Source: Pseudomonas syringae (lineage in GTDB: Bacteria > Pseudomonadota > Gammaproteobacteria > Pseudomonadales > Pseudomonadaceae). Taken from it: a stretch of DNA of 64,000 bases. Below, piece after piece: positions 25,619-34,777 of this stretch; the first letter of the stretch is position 1; every line of letters starts with the position of its first letter. The notes under the pieces are model-generated. The model searched no databases. It saw only the letters and a list, made by a program, of their open reading frames with translations, and was not told where the DNA came from. The DNA lies in the NCBI RefSeq assembly GCF_000737245.1, contig NZ_JPQU01000089.1, forward strand, positions 124,001 to 188,000, given 5' to 3'. The position numbers and the translations under genes were made by a program.

Positions 25619-28210
25619 TCACGCCGTAGCACCCTCCAGAAAATCCTGCGCAAACCTCTGCAACACGCCACCCGCCTCATAAATCGACACTTCTTCAGCC
25701 GTGTCCAACCGGCAAGTCACTGGCACGTCCAGTCGCTCGCCATTCTTGCGATGGATCACCAGGGTCAAGGTACTGCGCGGAATGCGCTCGCCAACCACGT
25801 CAAAGGTTTCGCTGCCATCGATGCCGAGGGTATGCCGGTCCACACCGGGTTTGAACTCCAGCGGCAGCACGCCCATGCCCACCAGATTGGTGCGGTGGAT
25901 GCGCTCGAAACCTTCGGCAGCAATCGCCTCAACACCCGCCAGACGTACGCCCTTGGCCGCCCAGTCCCGGGACGACCCCTGGCCGTAGTCGGCACCAGCA
26001 ATAATGATCAGCGGCTGTTTGCGCTCCATGTAGGTTTCAATGGCTTCCCACATCCGGGTGACCTGGCCTTCCGGCTCGATGCGGGCCAGGGAGCCCTGTT
26101 TCACCTTGCCGTTTTCCTGAACCATCTCATTGAGCAGCTTGGGGTTGGCAAAGGTTGCGCGCTGCGCCGTCAAATGGTCCCCCCTATGAGTCGCGTAGGA
26201 GTTGAAGTCCTCCTCGGGCAAGCCCATTTTCGCCAGATATTCCCCGGCCGCGCTGTCGAGCATGATGGCGTTGGACGGCGACAAGTGATCGGTGGTGATG
26301 TTGTCGCCCAGCACCGCCAGCGGACGCATGCCTTTGAGCGGTCGTGCGCCAGCCAGAGCGCCTTCCCAGTAAGGCGGGCGGCGAATGTATGTGCTCTGCG
26401 CACGCCAGTCGTAAAGCGGTTTGACCTGCTCGCCGTTGTCCGCCTTGATCTCGAACATCGGGATGTAGACCTGACGGAACTGATCTGGCTTGACGCTGGC
26501 CTTGACCACGGCGTCGATCTCTTCATCGCTGGGCCAGAGGTCTTTCAGGGTGACGGGATTACCCGCCTTGTCGACACCCAGCACGTCCTTCTCGATATCG
26601 AAACGAATGGTGCCAGCAATGGCATAAGCCACCACCAATGGCGGCGACGCCAGGAAGGCCTGCTTGGCGTAAGGGTGAATCCGTCCGTCGAAGTTACGGT
26701 TGCCGGACAGCACAGCCGTGGCGTACAGATCCCGGTCGATGACTTCCTGCTGGATTTTCGGGTCCAGCGCGCCGCTCATGCCGTTGCAGGTGGTGCAGGC
26801 AAAACCGACGATGCCGAAGCCCAGGGCTTCCAGTTCGGGTAACAGGTTGGCTTCTTCGAGATACAGCTGAACCGCCTTGGAACCCGGCGCCAGTGAGGTC
26901 TTGACCCAGGGTTTGCGTTTCAGTCCGGCGGCATTGGCATTGCGCGCCAGCAAGGCCGCGGCGATCACGTTGCGTGGGTTGCTGGTATTGGTGCAGCTGG
27001 TGATGGCGGCGATGATCACCGCGCCATCCGGCATCAATCCCGGCTCGTTTTCCACTACACCGGAAATCCCTTGGGCTGCCAGTTCGGAAGTCGGCACCCG
27101 GCGATGAGGATTGGACGGACCGGCAATATTGCGCACCACACTGGAAAGATCGAACGTCAGGACCCGCTCATAGACGGCAGTTTTCAGGCTGTCAGCCCAC
27201 AAGCCGGACTGTTTCGCATAGGTTTCCACCAGCCTGACCTGCTCCGGCTCGCGACCGGTCAAGGTCAGGTAATCCAGGGTCTGCTGATCGATGTAAAACA
27301 TCGCCGCCGTTGCGCCGAATTCCGGGGTCATGTTGGAGATCGTGGCCCGATCACCCAACGTCAGTGCGTTGGCACCGTCGCCGAAAAACTCCAGATACGC
27401 CGACACCACTTTCTCGGCCCGCAGAAACTCGGTCACTGCCAGCACAATGTCAGTGGCGGTAATCCCCGGCTGGCGCTGGCCGGTCAGCTCGACGCCGATG
27501 ATGTCCGGCAGACGCATCCACGACGCCCGCCCCAGCATCACGCTCTCGGCCTCAAGCCCGCCGACACCAATGGCGATTACGCCCAGAGCATCCACGTGAG
27601 GCGTGTGGCTGTCGGTGCCAACCAAAGTATCCGGGAACGCCACGCCATCCAGCGCATGCACCACCGGCGACATTCGCTCCAGATTGATCTGGTGCATGAT
27701 GCCGTTGCCGGGCGGGATCACATCGACGTTCTTGAAGGCTTTTTTGGTCCAGTTAATGAAGTGGAAACGATCTTCGTTGCGCCGGTCCTCAATCGCCCGA
27801 TTGAGCTGGAATGCATTCGCTTCGAAACCGCCATGCTCCACCGCCAGAGAGTGATCGACGATCAACTGGGTCGGCACCACAGGATTGACCAGCGCCGGGT
27901 CACCGCCTTGCAAGGCGATCGCATCGCGCAGGCCTGCGAGGTCAACCAGTGCGGTCTGGCCGAGGATGTCATGGCACACCACTCGGGCCGGGAACCACGG
28001 AAAATCCAGATCCTGTTTACGCTCGATGAGCTGCTCGAGGGACGCGGTCAAGGTCGCGGGATCGCAGCGCCGCACCAGGTTTTCCGCCAGCACTCGCGAG
28101 GTGTACGGCAGGCCGTCGTATGCGCCAGGCTTGATTGCATCCACCGCCTCGCGGGCGTCGAAGTAATCCAGTGCAGTGCCTGGCAAGGGTTTACGGTGTA
28201 CAGAATTCAT
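25619..28210 (-). CDS. acnD: Fe/S-dependent 2-methylcitrate dehydratase / 2-methylisocitrate-forming aconitase AcnD
   Basis: 863 residues of the aconitase family. The cluster-binding Cys lie in AITSCTNTSNP and in FACTTCNGMSG, and the swivel domain contains GADYGQGSSRDWAAKG. AcnD dehydrates 2-methylcitrate to 2-methyl-aconitate in propionate breakdown, together with PrpF, and replaces the iron-independent PrpD. A GAGG ribosome site precedes the ATG. The position between prpC and prpF is the classic pseudomonad arrangement. Confidence 0.95.
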   Translation of the reverse strand: MNSVHRKPLPGTALDYFDAREAVDAIKPGAYDGLPYTSRVLAENLVRRCDPATLTASLEQLIERKQDLDFPWFPARVVCHDILGQTALVDLAGLRDAIALQGGDPALVNPVVPTQLIVDHSLAVEHGGFEANAFQLNRAIEDRRNEDRFHFINWTKKAFKNVDVIPPGNGIMHQINLERMSPVVHALDGVAFPDTLVGTDSHTPHVDALGVIAIGVGGLEAESVMLGRASWMRLPDIIGVELTGQRQPGITATDIVLAVTEFLRAEKVVSAYLEFFGDGANALTLGDRATISNMTPEFGATAAMFYIDQQTLDYLTLTGREPEQVRLVETYAKQSGLWADSLKTAVYERVLTFDLSSVVRNIAGPSNPHRRVPTSELAAQGISGVVENEPGLMPDGAVIIAAITSCTNTSNPRNVIAAALLARNANAAGLKRKPWVKTSLAPGSKAVQLYLEEANLLPELEALGFGIVGFACTTCNGMSGALDPKIQQEVIDRDLYATAVLSGNRNFDGRIHPYAKQAFLASPPLVVAYAIAGTIRFDIEKDVLGVDKAGNPVTLKDLWPSDEEIDAVVKASVKPDQFRQVYIPMFEIKADNGEQVKPLYDWRAQSTYIRRPPYWEGALAGARPLKGMRPLAVLGDNITTDHLSPSNAIMLDSAAGEYLAKMGLPEEDFNSYATHRGDHLTAQRATFANPKLLNEMVQENGKVKQGSLARIEPEGQVTRMWEAIETYMERKQPLIIIAGADYGQGSSRDWAAKGVRLAGVEAIAAEGFERIHRTNLVGMGVLPLEFKPGVDRHTLGIDGSETFDVVGERIPRSTLTLVIHRKNGERLDVPVTCRLDTAEEVSIYEAGGVLQRFAQDFLEGATA

Positions 28211-28254
28211 GGCGCAGGGCCTCGATCACGGTAGTTCAGGAAAAAACACATCCC

Positions 28255-28345
28255 CTGTAGGAGCTCACGAGCACCGCGAGGCAGCGATAGCGATTTGCCT
28301 GTCACACCGTCATCGCTGCCTCGCGGTGCTCGTGAGCTCCTACAG
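28255..28345. repeat. REPIN-type inverted pair (CTCACGAGCACCGCGAGG family)
   Basis: TGTAGGAGCTCACGAGCACC and GGTGCTCGTGAGCTCCTACA, with CGCGAGGCAGCGAT extending both arms, form an almost perfect long hairpin in the prpC-acnD spacer. A relative is at 52252-52345. Confidence 0.88.
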
Positions 28346-28370
28346 AAACTCTGTTGATTTTTAGTTATGT

Positions 28371-29498
28371 TCAGCGTTTATCAATGCTTACGAAACTACG
28401 CTGCTCAACGCCCACATATTCGGCGCTGGGTCGGATGATGCGGTTGTTGGCACGCTGTTCAAAAACATGCGCCGCCCAGCCGGTCAGGCGCGAGCAGACG
28501 AAAATAGGCGTGAACAGCTTGGTGGGAATACCCATGAAGTGATACGCCGAGGCATGGTAGAAATCGGCATTGGGAAACAGTTTTTTCTGCTCCCACATGG
28601 TCTTGTCGATGGCTTCGGACACCGGATACAGAACCGTATCACCGACTTCATCGGCTAGCTGTCTGGCCCAGCCTTTGATGACTTCGTTGCGCGGGTCCGA
28701 CTCTTTATAGATGGCATGCCCAAAACCCATGATCTTGTCTTTGCGCTCCAGCATGCCCAGCGTGCCTTTGATGGCCTCCTCGGCAGAGCTGAATTTCTGG
28801 ATCATCTCCATCGCGGCTTCATTGGCGCCGCCGTGCAGCGGACCGCGCAAAGTGCCGATGGCCGCCGTGATGCAGGAGAACAGGTCGGACAGGGTCGACG
28901 CGCAAACCCGCGCCGTGAAGGTCGAAGCGTTGAATTCGTGCTCGGCATAGAGGATCAGCGACACGTCCATGACCTTGCGATGCAATTCGCTGGGCTTCTT
29001 ATCCAGCAACAAATGCAGGAAATGCCCGCCGATGGAGTCTTCGTCGGTCACACACTCGATACGCTTGCCGTCGTGGCTGAAGCGATACCAGTAGCACATG
29101 ATCGCCGGGAACGCCCCAAGCAGCCGGTCGGTGGCGTCACGCTGCTGGTCGAAGCTGGTTTCCGGTTCCAGGGTGCCGAGCATCGATGCACCGGTGCGCA
29201 TCACATCCATAGGGTGGGTGTCGGCCGGAATGCGCTCGAGCACTTCTTTCAAGGCCTGCGGCAGATCGCGGAGTTTTTTCAGCTTCGCCAGATAGCTATC
29301 GAGCTCGGTCTGGGTGGGTAACTCACCGTAGAGCAGCAGATAAGCCACCTCTTCGAAGCGCGCCTGGGCGGCCAATTCTCTCACATCGTAGCCGCGATAA
29401 GTCAAACCGGCACCGGTCTGGCCCACCGTCGACAAGGCAGTCTGCCCGGCAACCTGCCCTCGCAGGCCAGCGCCGCTCAATACTTTTGCTTCAGCCAT
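28371..29498 (-). CDS. prpC: 2-methylcitrate synthase
   Basis: 375 residues from the ATG at 29498 (MAEAKVLSGAGLRGQ), which has a GGAGAG ribosome site; an in-frame start four codons upstream is weaker. It condenses propionyl-CoA with oxaloacetate. Citrate-synthase-family catalytic segments are visible: GPLHGGANEAAMEM and GFGHAIYKESDPR. It is shorter than housekeeping citrate synthase, as expected for PrpC. Confidence 0.94.
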   Translation of the reverse strand: MAEAKVLSGAGLRGQVAGQTALSTVGQTGAGLTYRGYDVRELAAQARFEEVAYLLLYGELPTQTELDSYLAKLKKLRDLPQALKEVLERIPADTHPMDVMRTGASMLGTLEPETSFDQQRDATDRLLGAFPAIMCYWYRFSHDGKRIECVTDEDSIGGHFLHLLLDKKPSELHRKVMDVSLILYAEHEFNASTFTARVCASTLSDLFSCITAAIGTLRGPLHGGANEAAMEMIQKFSSAEEAIKGTLGMLERKDKIMGFGHAIYKESDPRNEVIKGWARQLADEVGDTVLYPVSEAIDKTMWEQKKLFPNADFYHASAYHFMGIPTKLFTPIFVCSRLTGWAAHVFEQRANNRIIRPSAEYVGVEQRSFVSIDKR

Positions 29499-29603
29499 TG
29501 CTCTCTCCAATGTTGGATTTTTTAGGGATTTGGCAATTCGTTTTCAAATTTGACGGTGTTCCCTATGGGAGATTCTATGTTTGCACGCAAGCGGATGCGA
29601 TGA

Positions 29604-29698
29604 CGTGGGACCGGCTTCAGCCGGGAAAGGGTCAGTACATCCAATGCATGTCTATCGTCTGAAATGCCGCCTTCCCGGCTGAAGCCGGTCCCACGTCG
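29604..29698. repeat. REPIN-type inverted pair (GACCGGCTTCAGCCGGG family)
   Basis: GTGGGACCGGCTTCAGCCGG and CCGGCTGAAGCCGGTCCCAC face each other in the prpB-prpC spacer (222 bases). A relative with TTTAGCC instead of TTCAGCC is at 52376-52473. Confidence 0.88.
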
Positions 29699-29720
29699 CC
29701 AGCCCAAGCTCGGCGCTGCT

Positions 29721-30614
29721 TCAGGATTTCTTCTGCGCAAACAACGCATCCAGCTTCTGCTCGAAGGTGTGGTAATCAATCGCGTCATACAGCTCCATGC
29801 GGGTCTGCATGGTGTCCACCACATTCTTCTGGCTGCCGTCGCGGCGGATCGCGCCGTAGACGTTTTCCGCGGCCTTGTTCATGGCGCGGAATGCCGATAA
29901 AGGATAGAGCACAAGCGACACATCGGCGCTGCGCAGCTCATCCACGGTAAACAGCGGCGTGGCGCCAAACTCGGTGATATTGGCCAGAATCGGCGCTTTC
30001 ACCCGTGCCGCGAACAGCTTGTACATCTCCAACTCGGTGATGGCCTCAGGGAAGACCATGTCGGCACCGGCTTCGATACAGGCAGCGGCGCGCTCCAGCG
30101 CAGACTCCAGACCTTCCACCGCCAGCGCATCGGTGCGAGCCATGATCACAAAGCTGTCATCAAGACGCGCGTCCACGGCAGCCTTGATTCGATCGACCAT
30201 TTCCTGCTGGGACACAATTTCTTTATTAGGGCGATGACCGCAACGCTTGGCGCCCACCTGATCCTCGATATGGATGGCCGCCGCGCCGAACTTGCTCATG
30301 GAGCGCACGGTGCGGGCGACGTTGAATGCCGACGAACCAAAACCGGTATCCACATCCACCAGCAGCGGCAAGTCGCAGACGTCAGTGATGCGTCGTACGT
30401 CGGTCAATACGTCGTCCAGGCCGGTGATGCCCAGATCCGGTATGCCCAACGATCCCGCAGCCACGCCGCCGCCAGACAGATAAATCGCCTTGAAACCAGC
30501 GCGCTTGGCCAGCAATGCATGGTTAGCATTGATCGCGCCCACCACCTGCAACGGGTGTTCGCTGGCCACGGCATCACGGAAGCGTTGGCCGGGAGTGTTT
30601 TTATTGGAATTCAT
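29721..30614 (-). CDS. prpB: Methylisocitrate lyase
   Basis: 297 residues of the isocitrate-lyase/PEP-mutase superfamily. The catalytic KRCGH signature lies in VGAKRCGHRPNKE, and DVDTGFG binds the metal. It splits 2-methylisocitrate to pyruvate and succinate. The ATG shares one base with the prpR stop (TAATG) and the ribosome site GGAG lies inside prpR, so the two genes are translationally coupled. Confidence 0.95.
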   Translation of the reverse strand: MNSNKNTPGQRFRDAVASEHPLQVVGAINANHALLAKRAGFKAIYLSGGGVAAGSLGIPDLGITGLDDVLTDVRRITDVCDLPLLVDVDTGFGSSAFNVARTVRSMSKFGAAAIHIEDQVGAKRCGHRPNKEIVSQQEMVDRIKAAVDARLDDSFVIMARTDALAVEGLESALERAAACIEAGADMVFPEAITELEMYKLFAARVKAPILANITEFGATPLFTVDELRSADVSLVLYPLSAFRAMNKAAENVYGAIRRDGSQKNVVDTMQTRMELYDAIDYHTFEQKLDALFAQKKS

Positions 30615-31339
30615 TATTCATCTCCAGAAGAGTGGGTTTGGGGGGCGAGCTGCTGTTCCAGGTAGTGCCGCTCAATATTGCGTTTCGAAGCGCCGATATG
30701 CCGACGCATCAACAATTCTGCCAGTTCGCCGTCACGATCAGCGATGGCGTCGAGAATCCGGTGGTGTTCGGCAAAAGCCTGGCGCGGCCGGTTGGGCGTC
30801 GCGGAAAACTGGATGCGATACATGCGCACCAGTTGATACAGGTCACCGCAAAGCATTTGCGTGAGGGTTTTGTTGCCGCTGCCCTGGATGATCCGATAAT
30901 GAAAATCGAAATCGCCTTCCTGCTGGTAATAACCGACTCCGGCCTGGAATGCGGCATCGCGCTCATGGGTGTCCAGCACCCGGCGCAGATCATCAATTTC
31001 CGCGGCTGTCATCCGCTCCGCTGCCAGCCGACAGGCCATGCCTTCCAGAGATTCGCGAATTTCATAAAGCTCAATCAGCTCGGCATGGCTCAGCGACACC
31101 ACCCGCGCGCCCACATGGGGCACGCGCACTAGCAAGCGTTGACCTTCAAGACGATGAATCGCCTCCCGCAAAGGCCCACGGCTGATGCCGTAAGTGCGCG
31201 CCAGCTCCGGCTCGGAAATCTTGCTACCGGGGGCGATCTCACCTTTGATAATGGCGGATTGAATGCGGCGGAAGACGTTTTCGGAGAGGGTTTCCGAGTC
31301 GTCCAAGGGTGGGGCGATGTTTTGCGCATGAGCCAACAT
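30614..31339 (-). CDS. prpR: GntR/FadR-type transcriptional regulator of the methylcitrate operon
   Basis: 241 residues from the ATG at 31339 (MLAHAQNIAPPLDD). TTG and GTG codons at 31351 and 31348 are also in frame, and no strong ribosome site decides between them. The N-terminal winged helix includes YGISRGPLREAIHRLEGQ and the C-terminal all-helical FCD domain carries the usual Asp/His metal-pocket residues. It heads the prp operon, so it probably represses both itself and the pathway until a methylcitrate-type effector binds. This is unrelated to the sigma-54-type PrpR of enterics. Confidence 0.9.
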   Translation of the reverse strand: MLAHAQNIAPPLDDSETLSENVFRRIQSAIIKGEIAPGSKISEPELARTYGISRGPLREAIHRLEGQRLLVRVPHVGARVVSLSHAELIELYEIRESLEGMACRLAAERMTAAEIDDLRRVLDTHERDAAFQAGVGYYQQEGDFDFHYRIIQGSGNKTLTQMLCGDLYQLVRMYRIQFSATPNRPRQAFAEHHRILDAIADRDGELAELLMRRHIGASKRNIERHYLEQQLAPQTHSSGDE

Positions 31340-31349
31340 TGTCGACACC
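31338..31349. promoter_or_regulatory. Operator candidate overlapping the prpR start
   Basis: ATTGTCGACACC covers the prpR start codon. It shares the TTGTCGACA core with a perfect palindrome 62 bases upstream. FadR-subfamily GntR proteins typically bind TTGT-N2-ACAA sites, so PrpR is the obvious candidate. Confidence 0.55.
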
Positions 31350-31410
31350 AATAAAATAATATGGGCGAAATTTAGACCCGTTACGGCTTTCAGTCAAAGT
31401 AATCCATCGG

Positions 31411-31422
31411 ATTGTCGACAAT
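31411..31422. promoter_or_regulatory. Perfect palindromic operator candidate upstream of prpR
   Basis: ATTGTCGACAAT is a perfect 12-base palindrome about 72 bases ahead of prpR, in the region where the operon promoter should lie. With the copy at the start codon it gives a two-site arrangement suited to looping or cooperative autorepression. Confidence 0.65.
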
Positions 31423-31441
31423 AGTCTTATAACTGCCATTC

Positions 31442-31528
31442 CCCGTAGGCGCGCGCTTGCCCGCGATGAACGATGACGGGGTAGTCTGACGTAGCGAGGC
31501 TGCATCGCGGGCAAGCGCGCTCCTACAA
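31442..31528. repeat. REPIN-type inverted pair (CGCGCTTGCCCGCGATG family)
   Basis: GTAGGCGCGCGCTTGCCCGC and GCGGGCAAGCGCGCTCCTAC face each other in the divergent spacer between prpR and rloA. It is the same family as 24196-24285, so the two ends of the prp operon carry sister elements. Confidence 0.85.
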
Positions 31529-31663
31529 AACCACCCAACCGGCCCCTTCCCCACCTTCATGCTAGAATCCGGCTCCAGTTGATGAGCAGTAATAGCACTG
31601 CGCCAGCCAAACAAAGATCAAAGGGTGACGCTCTGGATGTTCGCCCTAACCGTGCCAGGATTT

Positions 31664-32200
31664 ATGACACTCAAAGCCTTTCCCACCCTGCTCTGCCTTC
31701 TTTTTCTCCCTTCGATTGGCATGGCTGCCGAGAAGACCGTTTATGGCCTCAACGAATACGCCCAACTCAACGACATTGACCTGCAAGTCGCCGCCAAGCT
31801 CGACACCGGGGCCAAGACTGCTTCACTGAGTGCTCGGGATATCAAGCATTTCAAACGCAATGGCGAAAGCTGGGTGCGGTTCTATCTGGCGATCGATGAC
31901 GCCCACGCACACCCTATCGAACGGCCGCTGGCCAGGGTCAGCAAGATCAAGCGCCGGGCCGATGATCGAGACCCGGACGATGAAAAAAAGTACACCGCAC
32001 GCCCGGTGATCAGCCTGGATGTGTGCATGGGTGCATCTTTACGCACCATCGAAGTGAACTTGACCGACCGAAGTGCTTTCCAATACCCGCTTTTGATCGG
32101 CTCCGAGGCGTTGAAACGCTTTGATGCGCTGGTTGATCCAAGCCTTAAATACGCAGCGGGCAAGCCTGGCTGTGCAATTACCGCTCAAAGAACCGAGTAA
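31664..32200 (+). CDS. rloA2: Retropepsin-like aspartic endopeptidase, RloA type
   Basis: 178 residues from the ATG at 31664, which follows AGGA by seven bases; codons upstream are not family-like. It has a signal peptide (about 1-22, SIGMAA) and a single retropepsin motif, AAKLDTGAKTASLSA, as in the DUF785 'ATP-dependent zinc protease' family, so it is likely a dimeric aspartic-protease fold in the periplasm. It is first in a three-gene unit with the RloB membrane protein and RloC ATP-grasp ligase. The rlo (RimK-like ORF) set is linked to osmotic tolerance in pseudomonads; the gene-number suffix is from memory. Confidence 0.82.
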   Translation: MTLKAFPTLLCLLFLPSIGMAAEKTVYGLNEYAQLNDIDLQVAAKLDTGAKTASLSARDIKHFKRNGESWVRFYLAIDDAHAHPIERPLARVSKIKRRADDRDPDDEKKYTARPVISLDVCMGASLRTIEVNLTDRSAFQYPLLIGSEALKRFDALVDPSLKYAAGKPGCAITAQRTE

Positions 32201-32204
32201 CTCC

Positions 32205-33758
32205 ATGCGCTCTCTTACGTTGCACCTGAAAATCCTGATTGGTGTCCTGGTGACACTGGGGATCGCAATCACGGCCTATCAGATTCTGGCGCTCGGCATC
32301 CCGGTGACCGAGGATGAAACCGACGACTTGTGGAATATCGACGCTAAAGTCGAATTCGTCGCCAATAACAACAAGGACTCGGTCAAGCTGCAGATGTTCG
32401 TGCCGCCACTGGCGCGGGACTACATCAGCCTCAATGAGAGCTTTATCTCCAACAACTATGGGGTCAGCGTCAACCGGGTCGATGGCAATCGCAAAGTGAC
32501 CTGGTCGGCACGCCGTGCCACCGGCAATCAAACGCTGTATTACCGGCTGGTGCTGACCAAGCGCTACAGCGGTGAAAAACTCAAGGCCAAGGGGCCGATT
32601 TTCCGTGACAGCATCGCGGTGGAAGGCCCGGAAAAAATCGCCGCAGAAGCCCTGCTCGCGCCGATTCGCCAGCATTCGGCGGACGTGGAAACCTTCGTCA
32701 CCGAAGCCATCAAGCGGGTCAACAACCTCTCTGACAACAACGTCAAACTACTGCTGGCCGGTGACACTTCCAGCGCCAACAAGGCGCGGATCACCGAGCT
32801 GCTGCTCTCGATCGCCCACGTGCCTATGGAAAAGGTCCACACCATTCGACTGGTAGCCGACCAGCCGCAGAGCCCGGAACTCTGGCTGCGCAGCTTCAAT
32901 GGCAAGGATTGGCTGTATTTCAACCCGGACACCGGCGAACAAGGGCTCCCTCAAGACCGCCTGCTGTGGTGGACCGGCGACGAAAACCTGATCACTCTCG
33001 ACGGCGGTAAAAAAGCCGTGGTGACCTTCAGCCTGAACAACAGCGAGATGAACGCCATCCGTCTGGCCAAGCTCACCGACGCCAGCACCGACGCGGACTT
33101 CCTGGAATATTCGCTGTACGGCCTGCCCCTGCAAACTCAGCAGACCTTCATGATCATGGTCATGATCCCGATTGGCGTACTGGTGATCCTGATCCTGCGC
33201 AACCTCATCGGCCTGCAAACCCTGGGCACCTTCACCCCCGTACTGATTGCCCTGGCCTTCCGGGAAACCCAACTGGGCTTTGGCATCATCCTGTTTACGG
33301 TGATCACCGCACTGGGTCTGTCGTTACGCTCCTATCTGGAACACCTGAAACTGCAAATGCTCCCGCGCCTGTCGGTGGTGCTGACCTTCGTGGTGGTGCT
33401 GATCGCCGCCATCAGCCTGTTCAGCCACAAGCTTGGGCTTGAGCGCGGGCTGTCCGTGGCACTGTTCCCGATGGTGATTCTGACCATGACCATCGAACGC
33501 CTGTCCATCACATGGGAAGAGCGCGGCGGCGGCCATGCCATGAAAGTCGCCATTGGCACGCTGTTTGCAGCCTCTCTGGCGCACATCATCATGAGCGTGC
33601 CGCAGCTGATCTACTTTGTTTTCACCTTCCCTTCCGTGCTGCTGATTCTGGTGGGCTTCATGTTGGCGATGGGTCGCTATCGCGGCTATCGCCTGACTGA
33701 GCTGGTGCGCTTCAAGGCCTTCCTCAAGGAAGAGTCCAAGCAAGAGCAAATCAAATGA
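32205..33758 (+). CDS. rloB: Inactive transglutaminase-like protein fused to seven membrane helices (RloB)
   Basis: 517 residues from the ATG at 32205, four bases after the rloA stop. One N-terminal membrane anchor (about 5-28) precedes a large periplasmic domain (30-300) of the degenerate transglutaminase type. About seven membrane helices follow (roughly 318-505), with LIGLQTLGTFTPVLIALAF between helices. The stop overlaps the start of rloC (ATGA). Partnership with a secreted protease and an ATP-grasp ligase suggests a peptide-modification or sensing role at the inner membrane. Confidence 0.85.
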   Translation: MRSLTLHLKILIGVLVTLGIAITAYQILALGIPVTEDETDDLWNIDAKVEFVANNNKDSVKLQMFVPPLARDYISLNESFISNNYGVSVNRVDGNRKVTWSARRATGNQTLYYRLVLTKRYSGEKLKAKGPIFRDSIAVEGPEKIAAEALLAPIRQHSADVETFVTEAIKRVNNLSDNNVKLLLAGDTSSANKARITELLLSIAHVPMEKVHTIRLVADQPQSPELWLRSFNGKDWLYFNPDTGEQGLPQDRLLWWTGDENLITLDGGKKAVVTFSLNNSEMNAIRLAKLTDASTDADFLEYSLYGLPLQTQQTFMIMVMIPIGVLVILILRNLIGLQTLGTFTPVLIALAFRETQLGFGIILFTVITALGLSLRSYLEHLKLQMLPRLSVVLTFVVVLIAAISLFSHKLGLERGLSVALFPMVILTMTIERLSITWEERGGGHAMKVAIGTLFAASLAHIIMSVPQLIYFVFTFPSVLLILVGFMLAMGRYRGYRLTELVRFKAFLKEESKQEQIK

Positions 33759-34732
33759 TCGGCTGGTGGAAAACCTGGAAGGCCCTGGAAGCCAGGGGCA
33801 TCATGGGCATCAACCGGCGTAACGCGGACTATGTGCTCAAGTACAACAAGCGCAGCCTGTACCCGATTGTCGATGACAAGATCATCACCAAGGAACGGGC
33901 CATTGCCGCGGGTATCAACGTCCCCGAAATGTACGGAGTGATTTCCACCGAGAAGCAGATCGACAAGCTCGACGAGATCATTGGCGGGCGCAGCGACTTC
34001 GTGATAAAGCCCGCACAGGGCGCGGGCGGCGACGGGATTCTGGTGATTGCTGATCGTTTCGAGGATCGTTATCGGACCGTTTCCGGACGCATCATCAGCC
34101 ATTCGGAAATCGAGCATCAGGTCTCCAGCATTCTCACCGGACTCTATTCTCTGGGCGGGCACCGGGACCGGGCGCTGATCGAATACCGGGTCACGCCCGA
34201 TCAGATCTTTAAAAGCATCAGCTACGAAGGCGTGCCGGACATCCGGGTGATCGTGCTGATGGGTTATCCGGTGATGGCCATGTTGCGCTTGCCGACCCGG
34301 CAGTCCGGCGGCAAGGCCAACCTGCACCAGGGCGCGATCGGCGTCGGCGTCGATCTTGCCACCGGCATAACCCTGCGCGGCACCTGGCTGAACAACATCA
34401 TCACCAAACACCCGGACACTACCAATGCGGTGGATGGCGTGCAGCTACCCAACTGGGACGGCTTCATGAAACTCGCCGCCGAATGCTACGAGCTCTGCGG
34501 CCTGGGCTACATCGGCGTGGACATGGTGCTGGACCAGGAACAGGGCCCGCTGATCCTCGAACTAAACGCCCGACCCGGGCTGAATATCCAGATTGCCAAC
34601 GACTGCGGCCTGACCCATCGCACCCAGGCAGTGGAAGCGCGACTGGAGCAGTTGGCGCTCAATGGCGAGGTGGAGACGCCGGAACAGCGGGTGAGGTTTG
34701 TGCAGGACGTGTTTGGGCATGTGCAGAGCTGA
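33755..34732 (+). CDS. rloC: Alpha-L-glutamate-ligase-like ATP-grasp protein (RloC)
   Basis: 325 residues of the RimK-like ATP-grasp family. The nucleotide-binding VIKPAQGAGGDGI near residue 85 and the metal-binding end LILELNARPGLNIQIAN near residue 265 are visible. It would join amino acids, probably glutamate, to a peptide or protein carboxylate using ATP. Translation is coupled to rloB by an ATGA overlap. The acceptor is unknown. Confidence 0.88.
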   Translation: MIGWWKTWKALEARGIMGINRRNADYVLKYNKRSLYPIVDDKIITKERAIAAGINVPEMYGVISTEKQIDKLDEIIGGRSDFVIKPAQGAGGDGILVIADRFEDRYRTVSGRIISHSEIEHQVSSILTGLYSLGGHRDRALIEYRVTPDQIFKSISYEGVPDIRVIVLMGYPVMAMLRLPTRQSGGKANLHQGAIGVGVDLATGITLRGTWLNNIITKHPDTTNAVDGVQLPNWDGFMKLAAECYELCGLGYIGVDMVLDQEQGPLILELNARPGLNIQIANDCGLTHRTQAVEARLEQLALNGEVETPEQRVRFVQDVFGHVQS

Positions 34733-34777
34733 GGTCACCGCTTGCCATAGAGAGCCTGGCTAGCCCCCCGAATCTGT

